Source: Eumeta japonica
Lineage: Eukaryota; Arthropoda; Insecta; Lepidoptera; Psychidae
DNA length: 64,000 bases
Direction of reading: 5' to 3'
NCBI GenBank assembly: GCA_005406025.1
Contig: BGZK01001384.1
Span: 62,001 to 126,000, forward strand
Position 1 is the first letter of the stretch. The number at the start of each line of letters is the position of its first letter. The translations under genes were made by a program, and so were the position numbers. The notes beneath the pieces are model-generated. The model did not search any database. It was not told the DNA's origin and saw nothing but the letters and a program-made list of their open reading frames with translations. Below are positions 25,146 through 35,650 of the stretch, one piece after another.

Positions 25146-25727
25146 AAATTCTGAGAACAAAACTTTCTCTGTGAAAAAATTCATATACATACCAATTTTC
25201 ATAATGATCGATCAAATAGTTTCTGAGTCTATCGATTTCATAATATACACATCCTTCTTTATATATATAGATTTCTCGAAGCAAACAAATTTTTAATAGC
25301 CCAGATGTAGAATACATCTATGGCGTATAATGAAGCGAAAAATCAGAATGAATGTCAGTAACTACTGATCATTGTAAAACGCACTTGACTTTTTTACTTT
25401 GACAGACACACTCCTGGTTGTCTAGACATATTTAAAATCTTGATGCAGAGTTAAAACAACGTTTTACTGCCTGGAAAGGATATCGACCCGATTATTGGTC
25501 GCATTCCAATTTGAGTCACTGTTATATTTTTCATCATTATAAACACTTGTTCTTCAAGATTTCCCTCTTATCTGAAAGCGAAGTCACGTTCCAAAGTAGA
25601 TTTTTCTTACATAAACAAACCCCTCCCCTTTCATACGTAGACCCTCGAAATTCGCGGCCCTCTGTAATAAATTCCGACAGGCCACTGTAGGGAGGGGCCG
25701 TTGTCGATAAAGACGATGACTCGTTCG

Positions 25728-25761
25728 ACCGATCGTTCCGACTCTAGTCGGAACGATCGGT
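25728..25761. repeat. Perfect 16-bp inverted repeat with 2-nt spacer
   Basis: ACCGATCGTTCCGACT (25728-25743), CT, then AGTCGGAACGATCGGT (25746-25761). It is GC-richer than its surroundings. Confidence 0.9.
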
Positions 25762-26743
25762 TTTGAATTCAAATTTCATCGATATACTTACGTGCCGCAA
25801 TATTATTTTTGTCATCGACATTTATCGACTTTTTGTTTCATACGACTCCATTCATATTTTATGTTTTGTCAGTTTTGTATTGCTCTACTGAAGATGTATA
25901 CTTTCTCACAATTTCTTTAAATCGGTTTGAGAGCCTTTGATGGCAACACTAATATGGTGACAATATTCGCGGCTGATAGTTTAAAATGTTATTAGATGGA
26001 CAAAATAAATCGTGTCATAAAATTTAAGTTAAAAACTAAGTAGGCGCTCGGAGGACCCCCGTAGGGACAGAAATTCTTTTCAAAATAAATAATGGAAAGC
26101 AAATAATAAGCTCAAAGGGTTTTATTTAAATTTTTAGGAAAAACATTTATCTATTAAACAATAGATATAAAATAGTGATTTATAAATTATATGAATAAAT
26201 ACGAAATAATAAATTTCAAGAAAGAGAGAGTAACATGGAGGGGAATAACATTTTTTCGTTATGTTACATTTTCCAATAGTTAGCTCCTGCCACAAGCTGC
26301 TATAAAGATCCTTATTTGTCAATTTACCCTTGATTAAGGTTTGAAGATGAGTACTAATAAGAGAAATGAGTTAATTACTGGGCGACAGCAACTTATATTA
26401 AATACACTATAATATCAAACAATTTTGTTTTGAGTTATAAATACTTTTTTTATTATTATTCTATTTTACACCTCATTAGATATTATGAAATGTTGGAAAC
26501 TCAGTTGACAGTGAGACGAATGGTCACCGAGTCGAAAATTTAAGTTCTATTGAACTTGTGCAGTGAAACTCTTAGATCAAAAATATTACGTTTATAATCA
26601 TTTCCCGAATTATAGACAATGTTTTTGCTTTAGATATGTGTTTATGTTACTTTGTGACTTTTCCATTGCTGACTTATACCCTCCTTCAATTTTTCGTTTC
26701 AATTTGAGAAGGTTCGACTTTGAGCCTTCCACATTAGACCAGC

Positions 26744-27285
26744 GGCTCAATTATGTTAACAAGCGATATCGATGTGTAGTTGATATAGAAGTCATATGGT
26801 TCATAATTGGCATTACCGTTTCACAGATAGCGATATCGACTCGACATCTGTGTCACATTGACATCGCTCTCTTTGGTGTTACCATAATACAGCTGGTGTT
26901 ACCATATTTTGCGCTTTCTTCACAATTCTTATATTTCTTGTGAATGAATTTGTTGACCAAGAATCATATAGAGACCATAGCAAGCCATTCTGCTTTAATT
27001 TTAGGCAAGTATTAAAAAACAAAACACTCAGGACAACTAAAACAAAGTAGCAAAAGCACGCATTTTGATCACACGTCAAAATCGACGTCGACTTCGTGTA
27101 TCGCTTATTTGTTCAAATGTCAAAATGGTATCCATAGTACGACAAATGCGGCTTCGCGCGATACAAATCCGATATCACTTTGACATCGTGCTTTCCGTGT
27201 CCATAATACGAAAAGTGTGTTTGATAGGTGTTTGAGCCGACTCACATCCATATCGATATCGCTTGTTAAGAAACATAATTGACCC
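26744..27285. mobile_element. 542-bp element with imperfect terminal inverted repeats
   Basis: The left end is GGCTCAATTATG, then TTAACAAGCGATATCGATGT. The right end, read on the other strand, is GGGTCAATTATG, then TTTCTTAACAAGCGATATCG. The arms match over about 33 bp with a 4-nt indel. No transposase was found; the 126-codon frame across its left end has no ATG and no domain. It is probably a non-autonomous DNA transposon. Confidence 0.6.
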
Positions 27286-27676
27286 GCAGTGCAGTTGATT
27301 GCTGCTAAAAATCTTCGTCATCAATGCCATGATTATGAGGGATCAACAGCTTAACATGCTCTTCGAGAGACGTAAATATATATAAAAAAATAAATATTAA
27401 TATTCATTTTTTTAATGTAACCATACTTGGTTTTGTTATGTCGCTGTCAATGTCTATTGTCACGGTATAGAACAAAAAAGTGCCGTGTGCAAAGTATTAA
27501 AACTAATTTTTTGTTTGATAATTAATTGTGGTAAATAAGTGTTAGAAGCAGGAATAAACTTTAAATGTCGTTTCCTTATTTACAGAGCGACGCTTGAAGT
27601 TATTCTCCTGTTTCAAATCCTATGGAAAGAAATAATACATTATAGATATACTTTGATTTGATTTAAATTAAAATGT

Positions 27677-27760
27677 AACAGTTTAATTCGGCTCAGATTT
27701 GAACCCAATGTTTCGAAACCGACATTTTCAACTATTGAGTGACTACCGCTCTTTAGACAC
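27677..27760 (-). mobile_element. tRNA-derived SINE remnant
   Basis: On the minus strand it reads GCGGTAGTCACTCAATAG (A-box region), then GTCGGTTTCGAAACATTG and GGGTTCAAATCTG (B box, consensus GGTTCGANTCC). Similar arrangements lie at 43600-43675 and 63845-63905. Confidence 0.5.
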
Positions 27761-29355
27761 ATATTAACGAATATTGTTTTGCTAGTATATACGACATATT
27801 TGATTTTAAATTTCAACCCAGAACGATGTACAGTTCCAGGGGTAGGGGTGACACTCGAATTCACCCTATAGAGAATTATGGATTCATAAATAAATACACA
27901 ACAAAAGAATCTTAAGCATACATTAGGTCATACATTGCGTTACTGCTACTTGTATTTTTTGGGATGACTTTACAATATTCGCTCCAGGTGCCACCCATGC
28001 TAGCTACGCCCCTGATTTGATATACAGTTATTGTATTATAAATTAAATGTCGTTGGCTTGTATACGTACGTTTGTATTTTCGAGTTACATCTCAATATAT
28101 TATCATGAATTATAGTAAAATTTATGATTTTCGCGTTACTCAGACTGTGTCTTTTTTTTAAATAAATAGACTTATCGACATCGATAACGTTACATCTCTA
28201 GCCGGCACGTGGCACTTTTAATTAAATTCCACGGACACTCGGTAGCATATGGCGCCACCGTATACGTCCCGCATAAGCTGTACAGGGGGGTCGGAGGAAT
28301 GCAACTAATTGTTGGCTTGAGCGATAAAATACAGAGAATGGCTTTACGTACCGTTCGTGGAAACGCACTGTATAAAGTTTCATTTTGAGAAAAAAAAAAA
28401 CAAGGGAATTTTAAAATAAATAATATTTTGTGTTCAATACATAATATCATATAGGTCGTTAATTAGATTACCATGGGTATTAAAATTGTATATAAGATTC
28501 TATTGTTATGGTACATTTATTGTAATAAGTTGAAACTATACAGGCTTCAAAAATAATGACTTTTATATAACATTTGAAAAGCTACTATTATTGCAATATT
28601 TTTGAAATTAAAACTTCTTAGCACTATTGTGATTTGAAGTTCGGTGAAACAAAATAGCGATATTAAAAACAGACAAACCTATTACAACTGTAGGATTTAG
28701 CCTGCGAGTGAATGAGATAGAATGTGAGAGAAAGCGATATGTATGGTGGACCTGCGTATTGTCTTTTATTTAAATTGAATAATAAAACTGAATGATAAAA
28801 TGTTTATCATATAACTTTGACACTTGAAACCAATCTTATACTAAATAAATTCTTTAATTATCCCACTCCCGTATTAACTAACGTTCCGTATTATTGTCCG
28901 TAGCTAAACACTGCAACTATCTTGTATTTACCACTCTCAAGATGTAACCTGCACTCAAGTGTGCTTTATTAATACGGGGCTCATATCTTCTCAGTTAGTT
29001 TTCTAAAGGTTTCACTCCTACCGCGTGCGAATTGCACACATGTTTATATGTTTATTTTTCAAATAGTAAGCAAAACACAATAAATAATTAAATATAATAA
29101 TAACAACCAACAGTAGATAAGTTCGTGAGATACGTGTGTTTTGTATTTGTGTTTGACGTTATACTTTGTTGTTTTGATGGGTCTGGACGTGATTTTTCGT
29201 GAACCGTTCGTAAGGAATTTCCAAACAGATGTCCGAATACGTGCCAATATACTTTTAATAAAGTTACCTAAAGGTATATGCATTTATTTTTAAATAAATA
29301 AACATTTTTTTTGTAAAATAAAATAGAAATTATCATTCGAAGCAAATTGACTCAC

Positions 29356-29434
29356 CTCATACTTGAAGTGCACCGTGGAGCATTGGAGTAGGGTGCCCAT
29401 CAGTTTGTGAGGATTCCATGTGACAGAATCGGCT
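29356..29434 (-). CDS. Gad1: Gad1 exon with the PLP-binding lysine
   Basis: 79 bp, the last base of an Arg codon plus 26 codons: ADSVTWNPHKLMGTLLQCST then VHFKYE. The Lys of NPHK forms the internal aldimine with PLP, so this exon carries the catalytic residue. The acceptor is CTTCCTTTTCCCAG and the donor is GAG|GTGAGT (phase 0). It is isolated, with 7.6 kb of intron on one side and 9.4 kb on the other. Confidence 0.96.
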
Positions 29435-29904
29435 CTGGGAAAAGGAAGATTATCTTATTCGAGAGCAATTATTTTATGTAAAATAACTAGTCTTAAAAGA
29501 CATCACTCAGTAATATATAAGGTAGGAATAACTTGGATTTATCGCTATATTGCATGCCTTAAGCACGAGCGTAGGTACTTCTACTGTCGCCTGAAAATCC
29601 CGTGTAATCACGTTAACTAAAAAACTATTTAACTTTTAAACTTAATTTCTTTTTCGATCTCAAGACTAATCGATTGGGAATAACTGTATTGAAAATCACA
29701 GCTTGATATAGTACCGATTAACTGTAATTGATTTTTTTAACTCGCAGTTATTCGTGTTTTGATCTGTCATTTCGCTTAAATATCTGAAATGGAGATTGAA
29801 ATGAATGTTTTATGTTTTTGTAATCGCCAACAGGTGGCGGTAGTGATATCAAAAATAAAACAACTATTTTCGCCCGAGGATCAGCTATACAATTCTATAG
29901 AATT

Positions 29905-29970
29905 AAGAACAACTGTTTGGCTTTAAGTCGCGCGCGCAGGGTGCCCGGGTTCAAATCTGTCCTAGAATAT
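29905..29970 (+). mobile_element. SINE-like fragment with B box
   Basis: GGGTGCCCGGGTTCAAATCT carries a good B box (GGGTTCAAATC), preceded by a short GC-rich run GTCGCGCGCGCA. The A box is not clear. It may be a decayed tRNA-derived SINE; it is not a functional tRNA. Confidence 0.35.
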
Positions 29971-30327
29971 GTTTTTTTATTTATTTTTAATTACTTTCAA
30001 ACGTTTTAATTAATTCCAAAGTTATTTTTAATGTAATTAGTAATACGTTTATTTTAACAACAATTATTGTGTAATAATTTTAATTAGTGACTCCGGGAAA
30101 GTTTTGAAGAACTTCAAAAAAGAATTTTTGGTGAGAAACTCATATATTATCATTAACCTCTAATTTAAATAACATGCGTATGTCGCGAGCGCTTAAGGCA
30201 TGCACATTTGGTTTTACTAAATTTCTGAACGCTATTTTCTTTTCATTTTCAAATGATAACACATAGAGTAGTGCAGTAATTTAGAGTTACACGCTGTGTA
30301 GATTCGAAAAACGTTTAGAAAAAATAA

Positions 30328-31066
30328 TTGGCCGAGTGCGTGTCGGACCACACGCCATATACGATTCCGTAGTTGTGTGTCACAATATGCGGACTTAGAA
30401 GAGACCTTTTATTTGATACTTTTAATTGAGTTCGTGGTTCAAGGGTACCGTATGAAGCGGACCCACATGCGGATTTTAAGGGTGTTATGATTTTACATTT
30501 CCATAATTGTACCTAGTTCATGGAGATATATTTCCTACCTGTTGCACACGATCAACAATGACCTCAAAGTAGTTTTTAATTTGTATGAAACTTTGTTTTT
30601 TGTTTTTCTAAGTATATTTTATAAAATGGCGGGAATGGGAGCCGCAGAAGAAAAGAAAAATTAGCACTTTAAAGCTTAATATTTCGCAAACGGATGACAA
30701 ATTGAAAATGGTTTTTATAGGTCCGCAATGGTTTGAGGTAAAACGCGTAGTAACGTGTAAATTGTTGTTGTGGTTTGAATTTGAAAAAAATTTGAATTTT
30801 GAAAAAGCTATCCATACCATGGGATAAATGAAAAAAAAATTCATCCCTATTTTAGATGTAGGGGAAGTATCCTACAAAAATTTTTTTCAAGATTAAATTC
30901 TACCCTTTTGTCAGCGTGGTTAATCGTGGTATATTCATGCCAAATTGCAGTTTTCTACTAAGAACCTCTGAGCTAGGGCGCGGATAGGAAGACAGGCAAA
31001 CAGAAAGACTAACGGACGAACTTGGCGAAACTATAAGATTTATTGAGACTACGGAACCCTAAAAAA
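30328..31066 (+). repeat. Lepidopteran-type repeat, about 740 bp (TTGGCCGAGTGCG ... ACGGAACCCTAAAA)
   Basis: The start is TTGGCCGAGTGCGTGTCGGA and the end is GAGACTACGGAACCCTAAAA. Both termini are those of a repeat I know from lepidopteran genomic sequence. There is no coding capacity. A partial relative containing GGTTCCGTATCATAAAAAAG lies at 55161-55310. Confidence 0.6.
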
Positions 31067-31491
31067 TTGATTTTGTCGTTTTATTTAATTATACTGATAA
31101 TAATAGTTATAATAATAATTGGCTGATACTGAGCATGTTGTATTTTTTTTATTAAACACGCAAGACGATTAGGTATGACGATAAAAAATTAAATGGAAAA
31201 AAATATTAATGACAAAATATATAAAATAACAAACTATAATTCATCAAAGATTCTCTGCAATCTATTTCTTGAAATATAGAGTTTATGATATGATATGTAC
31301 ACATTTCCATGGCATTACCAAACAATGACGTCAAACTATGACCCCTATGTTTAATTGATGATTGGAAATAATTCTTGTTTTGTTTATTTTCATAAATAAT
31401 AACAGAAGAATTTACTCCGAGTCTCACTTATACAAAAAAAAAATCATTAAATAAAGCAATAAAAAATAGTGAACTACAATACTATTGTATA

Positions 31492-32046
31492 CAGTAATAC
31501 CCCGACTTACGCTACCTCGACTTACGCGAATTCGGAGTTACGCGATTTAATTTTCTCGTCTATTCGTTTTTTGTTTGAACGCCGCGCAGTCAAGGTCAAG
31601 CGGCGGCGTTTGTTTCTGACCCACCCCACCCGCTTTTTTATTATTATTCGTTCAGTTTACAACAGGCACAGACGTGCAGTGCGGAATCGGCGCGTAGGTA
31701 CATAAGTTACGATTTTGTGTTTTTTTGTGCGTTGTGCGACGACCTGAGATATTTACTAAGTACTATGGCATCCAAACGAAGTAGAACCGACTCTTTTGCT
31801 TTAAACAAGAAGAGAAAAACATTATCTTTGGAGTGTAAACTTAACATTATTAAAGACTACTGTATTGTCATGTTATCTAGAATTAGATAGTAATTATTTC
31901 CTAAATTATTGTTTTATTTAGTCTCCAGTCCCAATTAAACATGCTTTGTATGTCTTTATATGCACAATTGTACCCCGACTTACGCGAATTCGACTTACGC
32001 GGATAGCGCTCAGTCCCACCTATCGCATAAGTGCGGGGTATTACTG
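31492..32046 (+). mobile_element. pogo/Tigger-like deletion derivative (555 bp, TA target duplication)
   Basis: The ends are CAGTAATACCCCGACTTACG and, inverted, CAGTAATACCCCGCACTTAT, both flanked by TA (31490-31491 and 32047-32048), as expected for the pogo branch of Tc1/mariner. ACTTACGCGAATTCG-type subterminal repeats occur on both sides. It retains only the first codons of a transposase-like protein, so it is non-autonomous. Confidence 0.8.
31765..31890 (+). pseudogene. Truncated pogo-like transposase N-terminus
   Basis: A 41-codon frame from a real ATG: MASKRSRTDSFALNKKRKTL, then SLECKLNIIKDY, then a short unrelated tail and TAG. The LSLECKLNIIKDY part matches the first helix of the CENP-B/pogo HTH DNA-binding domain (typically L(T/S)LE.KL.II). 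The rest of the transposase, with its DDE/D domain, is deleted. Confidence 0.6.
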
Positions 32047-32164
32047 TACATCAATCCATAGTGGCAAGTTAAATTCTATCAGCCCTTCGAATAAGGTCAA
32101 TTTAAGAAAAACATTTCGGTACTTAGAATACTCGTTTTAAACAAAATGCATGAAAAAACAAATA

Positions 32165-32225
32165 ATGATGGCTGCGTGGTAGCACACTCGACTTCAACGC
32201 GTAAGTCGTGAGTTTAATATTGAGT
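32165..32225 (+). mobile_element. tRNA-like SINE remnant
   Basis: ATGGCTGCGTGGTAGCACAC resembles an A box (TGGCNNAGTGG), followed by CTCGACTTCAACGCGTAAGT and GTGAGTTTAATATTGAGT in the place of a degenerate B box. It does not form a clean tRNA. Confidence 0.35.
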
Positions 32226-32274
32226 TTATTATTAGTTTACTTGAATGTGTTATATAAATATATGTTAATATTTA

Positions 32275-32501
32275 TTATAATTTAAAACCAATGAGTTTTC
32301 TGAACTCGGTACATCTGTTTCTTCCACAACTGCACTCATTAACGGTGAAGAGATACATCGTGAATAAACTTAAACCTGTTCTGGGTGAAACTTGTAAAAA
32401 GCGATCACTTCCATAGTCTTTCGCGTTGAGTTTAAACTGTGAAACATGGATGCACACCGACTCCGCCATTTCTGGCCACCCCATACAGGGAATGCCGTGA
32501 A
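32275..32501 (-). CDS. Candidate exon or open frame with clustered cysteines (unconfirmed)
   Basis: It is preceded by CTTTTTTTATTAAG, a plausible acceptor. One frame is open for 75 codons to TAA, with GIPCMGWPEMAESVCIHVSQ early and VNECSCGRNRCTEFRKLIGF near the end. A second frame is open from the acceptor to CAG|GTTTAAG, which could be a donor, and that frame would continue in phase from the candidate exon at 33593-33728. Neither frame matches a family I recognise. Confidence 0.2.
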
Positions 32502-33592
32502 CTTAATAAAAAAAGATTCAAGTATAAAAACCATTCCAAACGTCCTAACAAGTTTAAATTAGACATAAGTCAATCATAAGACTTGATTGATAAAAATGAA
32601 GTGTCCACAAAATGGATATTAAAAATGATTCCACCCGCGCGTGATAAATTTTATATAAAAATATGCGAGCTCAGTATTAACATATGGGACTATCTGTTGT
32701 TTGCTCAGCCCTAACAGCCCCAAGCGAAAGGGGATGTAAGGGTGAGAAGATTTAGATTAATAAATTTTTATCTCCCGCAATTGGTCAACCACGGTTGTTT
32801 AAAATTGTATTTCGGGATATACAAATATTTGCTATTTTCGCACACAATACGGATTTTGAGTAAAATAATAAATACCTCTATTTATTGGCTGTTTTTTTGG
32901 AAATATACAGGTAAAAAAATGAAATTAGATAATGTAGAAAATTATGTATAATTTTAAATAAAAATTAATGTTTTTATTAGTTAAGTACAATATATGAAAA
33001 TGCTAAACGCCTTAAATTGGTTTAAATAATCGGATTATAATCGCGAATTGAATCTGTTTATTATCCACTTGAATTATGCACTTTTAAATGATACTTCTAG
33101 AAGTAGGTTTTGCTATTTTCAGATGAGTAAAATCTTATGAGTTTGCGTCACCGACGTACTAATGGTAACAGCATATGTAAAGTAAAATGATTCGTGAAAA
33201 CGTTTATGTATATATTAAATTTAAATGTTTAGATTTAATTCATTTACTCTTATTTTAAATTTGCTGGGCGTGCGCAGCCTATCATACGTTTTGACTAATA
33301 AATAAATCATATAAAAATGTATATAATTGTTTCTCGGAATGCCGATAGACATGAAAAGCAGACTAATATAAATGATTTTAATTTAATAATTATTATATTA
33401 TTTCACATTTTTCGATATTACAATCAATTTGGATATCCCAGAAAAACACCGATATTTTATAGCTTTAATTTTCACCTCAGTGGGCAGCCGTCAACGACTG
33501 CTTTTAATAGTTTCTTATGTTTCATACTGATATCGTGATATTTTGTTGTTACAGATTTCAATCATAGCATTGCTGAAAAAATGCCCACTCAC

Positions 33593-33728
33593 GCTCTTTT
33601 CGAGGTGTAACATGTACAGGCGCGCGCCGGCGCAGTGGGTCGGAGTGGCTGACGCGCGGTGATCGTGAAGCACCACGAAAACCGTTACACAAGCGAATAC
33701 ATAGATATATATTGCACTCATAAGTAAA
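33593..33728 (-). CDS. Candidate first coding exon of a small secreted protein nested in the Gad1 intron
   Basis: It runs from a real ATG at 33721 to a consensus donor AGC|GTGAGT. The 43 residues begin MSAIYIYVFACVTVFVVLHD, a typical signal-peptide pattern, followed by HRASATPTHCAGARLYMLHL and EKS. A pyrimidine-rich acceptor TTTATTTACACACAG lies 7 nt before the ATG. The stretch is clearly GC-richer than the flanking intron, as the Gad1 exons are. Downstream exons are not established and no family is recognised. It could be a neuropeptide-like or other secreted product, but that is inference. Confidence 0.35.
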
Positions 33729-34189
33729 CTGTGTGTAAATAAATAAAAAATTATAAGATATTCTATGAATAAATTAATTGAATTTAAAAAAAAAAGTGTT
33801 TTATTCCTTACATTTCCATTTGTAATTTAAAGTTTATTTTATTAGAAATTTTCAACTGTTTGGCGCAATGGTGCTACTACATCAGCGCCCACGCACGGAT
33901 GTAGACGAGCAGAAATGAATTATTGATTGAGCATAACGTCAAAAATATTTACAATGAAAGATATTTCTTTCCTGTCATGCTTGTTATGGATTTTACCAAT
34001 TATTACAACATTTTCAATAAGTCCTTTTCTCGTATGACTGTTCGGATGGAATTTTGCAATTAGTATTGAATGAACTTTCGGAAGAATTGGAGACTTGAAT
34101 TTTTTAAAATATCTTAAACTTGTATATTGATTCAAGAAAATTATAAAAAAGAAGCACGAGAAGGAAAAGAACTTATAACATTGTGCATG

Positions 34190-34230
34190 TACTTATACGT
34201 ACAAAGTTGTACTTCTTTAGCATAAATAAA
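34190..34230 (+). repeat. Dispersed GTGTACTTAT...TTATACTTCTTTGG repeat, diverged copy
   Basis: GTGCATGTACTTATACGTAC then GTTGTACTTCTTTAGC. The same arrangement occurs, in one orientation or the other, at 36931-36968, 49583-49638, 50568-50592 and 51862-51903. Confidence 0.5.
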
Positions 34231-34329
34231 AAAAATGATTGTAGTAAATTCAAAATTATTGTACGTTACTTTTACTACCGTACGATTATGTAGTACAGTA
34301 CTGAGAGTACATTATGGGAGAAGAAAAAT

Positions 34330-34745
34330 GTAAGTAGAATCGATACGATGGAGATGCGATGTTTGCCTGGTATGTGTGTAGTGTCTCGGAATAGGATCTT
34401 AGATGTAGGAACAGTGAGGTCAGAGAGCGCTGTGGTTTGAAGGAAGATGTGGTGAATAGAGTAGAAAGAGGCGTGATGTGATGGTTTGACTATATGGAAA
34501 GGATGAATGAAAGTAGAGTGACAGAACGAATTTAGAGAACCGAACGTGTATGGTGGAAGGGTCAGCAAGGGTCGCCCTAGAAAATCTTATGCAAACCATA
34601 TTGGTGGCACATTAAAAAGGGCCAAATTTTAAGCATTCGAAACCAACGAACGCGTAAGAAACGACTGTTATGGTTATCAGTAAAGTAAGAGAGACGTGCA
34701 AAGACTTATAGCTCGTGGAAATCTTTGGTCTCTGCTTACCCCTCT
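34330..34745 (+). mobile_element. LINE 3' remnant (reverse transcriptase C-terminal tail)
   Basis: Translated on the plus strand with many stops, it gives MEMRCLPGMCVVSRNRILDV, then a VVTRVEKG-like, LRWFDYMERMNESR-like order, VYGGRVSKGRPRKSYANHIG, GTLKRAKF and finally residues ahead of LCTSWKSLVSAYPSK-like sequence. This is the conserved C-terminal tail of a lepidopteran non-LTR retrotransposon. A minus-strand relative lies at 8640-8860. It is inactive. Confidence 0.65.
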
Positions 34746-34907
34746 AAGGTCTGAGTTTACAATAATAATGATGGAATTACTTACAAAAATTCAAGAATGT
34801 CCTTGATTTATGCTGTTTTCTGTGTTATTAAAGGAATATGATATTACTCATTATCAATGTTTTGTAATATATAATATGCTAATAATAAATGTGATTATTT
34901 GTTTATT

Positions 34908-35096
34908 TCAATATTTTCCCACACTCAAACACGAATATAACAAATGCAATTTATAAAATAATTCGATAAAGTCATTAGAAGTTATCAATATCCGCGAGTA
35001 TGCATTAAATTTCGTAGCGTCGTCCTGTTGTCTCTGGACATTCTCACATAAACCTATTACTGTCTCTATCAATCTTCTATCAAACACATCCGACAT
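34908..35096 (-). CDS. Candidate open frame with ATG behind a GC-rich region (unconfirmed)
   Basis: From a real ATG in good context (GCAAAATGTC), 62 codons to a stop: MSDVFDRRLIETVIGLCENV, then QRQQDDATKFNAYSRILITS and an AT-rich tail. The first 35 residues look helical and charged, as in a genuine exon. Upstream, 35100-35260 is GC/CpG-rich and contains a reversed CCAAT (GATTGG near 35130), as a promoter might. I do not recognise a domain. The tail may be intron read-through. Confidence 0.25.
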   Translation of the reverse strand: MSDVFDRRLIETVIGLCENVQRQQDDATKFNAYSRILITSNDFIELFYKLHLLYSCLSVGKY

Positions 35097-35099
35097 TTT

Positions 35100-35260
35100 G
35101 CAATTCTGAAAATATCTCGCTCAGCAGTAAACCAATCGAAGCGTCGTGGCGCCCCCGGCCGTGGGAAGTGAAACGTCGCCCTGACACCTGACGGCTCTTA
35201 CGCCTGACGCTAATCCCCGCGTAGGGTTGTCACCGGAGAAGTTTAATATTTGTTTTATAT
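35100..35260 (-). promoter_or_regulatory. GC-rich island, possible promoter
   Basis: A CpG-rich stretch (GTGGCGCCCCCGGCCGTGGG and GTCGCCCTGACACCTGACGG) in otherwise AT-rich intron, directly upstream of the minus-strand ATG at 35096. No TATA box is obvious. Confidence 0.25.
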
Positions 35261-35650
35261 GAGCAACGATGAATTCAGTCAGTCTTCGCGTGTGGCAACA
35301 CTGGCTTATTTTAGCGGCGGTTCCGTAGAGATATGTTAATGTTTTTAAAGTTGTAGTTCTTTTTGCGTGTTATGAAAAATGCGAGAGTGAATTTTTATCC
35401 GGGCAACACGAAAACTGCAGTATCAATCAGTATCGACCACTACTAACTGATGTGCCAATACCGGAAGATGCTATTACAGTGGTTGTAATTTAGAGATAAT
35501 GTTAACATATTCCAATTTTTAATTTAATGGTTGTTGTAATTGCAAATAAAAAGTTAAAATTGATATTACACTTTGTATAAATAAAAAAAAAATATTTAAA
35601 GAAATTTGTGGAAAAAATTGGGTTTGTAAACTTTTTAAAGTGCTCCAATA

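Larger units (their letters stand above)
21741..29355 (-). other. Gad1: Gad1 7.6-kb intron
   Basis: It holds the inverted dispersed repeat (21850-22420), two lepidopteran-type repeat blocks (24442-25145), a 34-bp palindrome (25728-25761), a 542-bp TIR element (26744-27285) and a tRNA-derived SINE remnant (27677-27760). The remainder is AT-rich and featureless to me. Confidence 0.85.

Noticed and set aside
26563..26943. 126-codon plus-strand open frame, the longest in the window
   Set aside because: It starts at GTG, has no recognisable domain, and runs across the end of the 542-bp TIR element. Such lengths occur by chance here.
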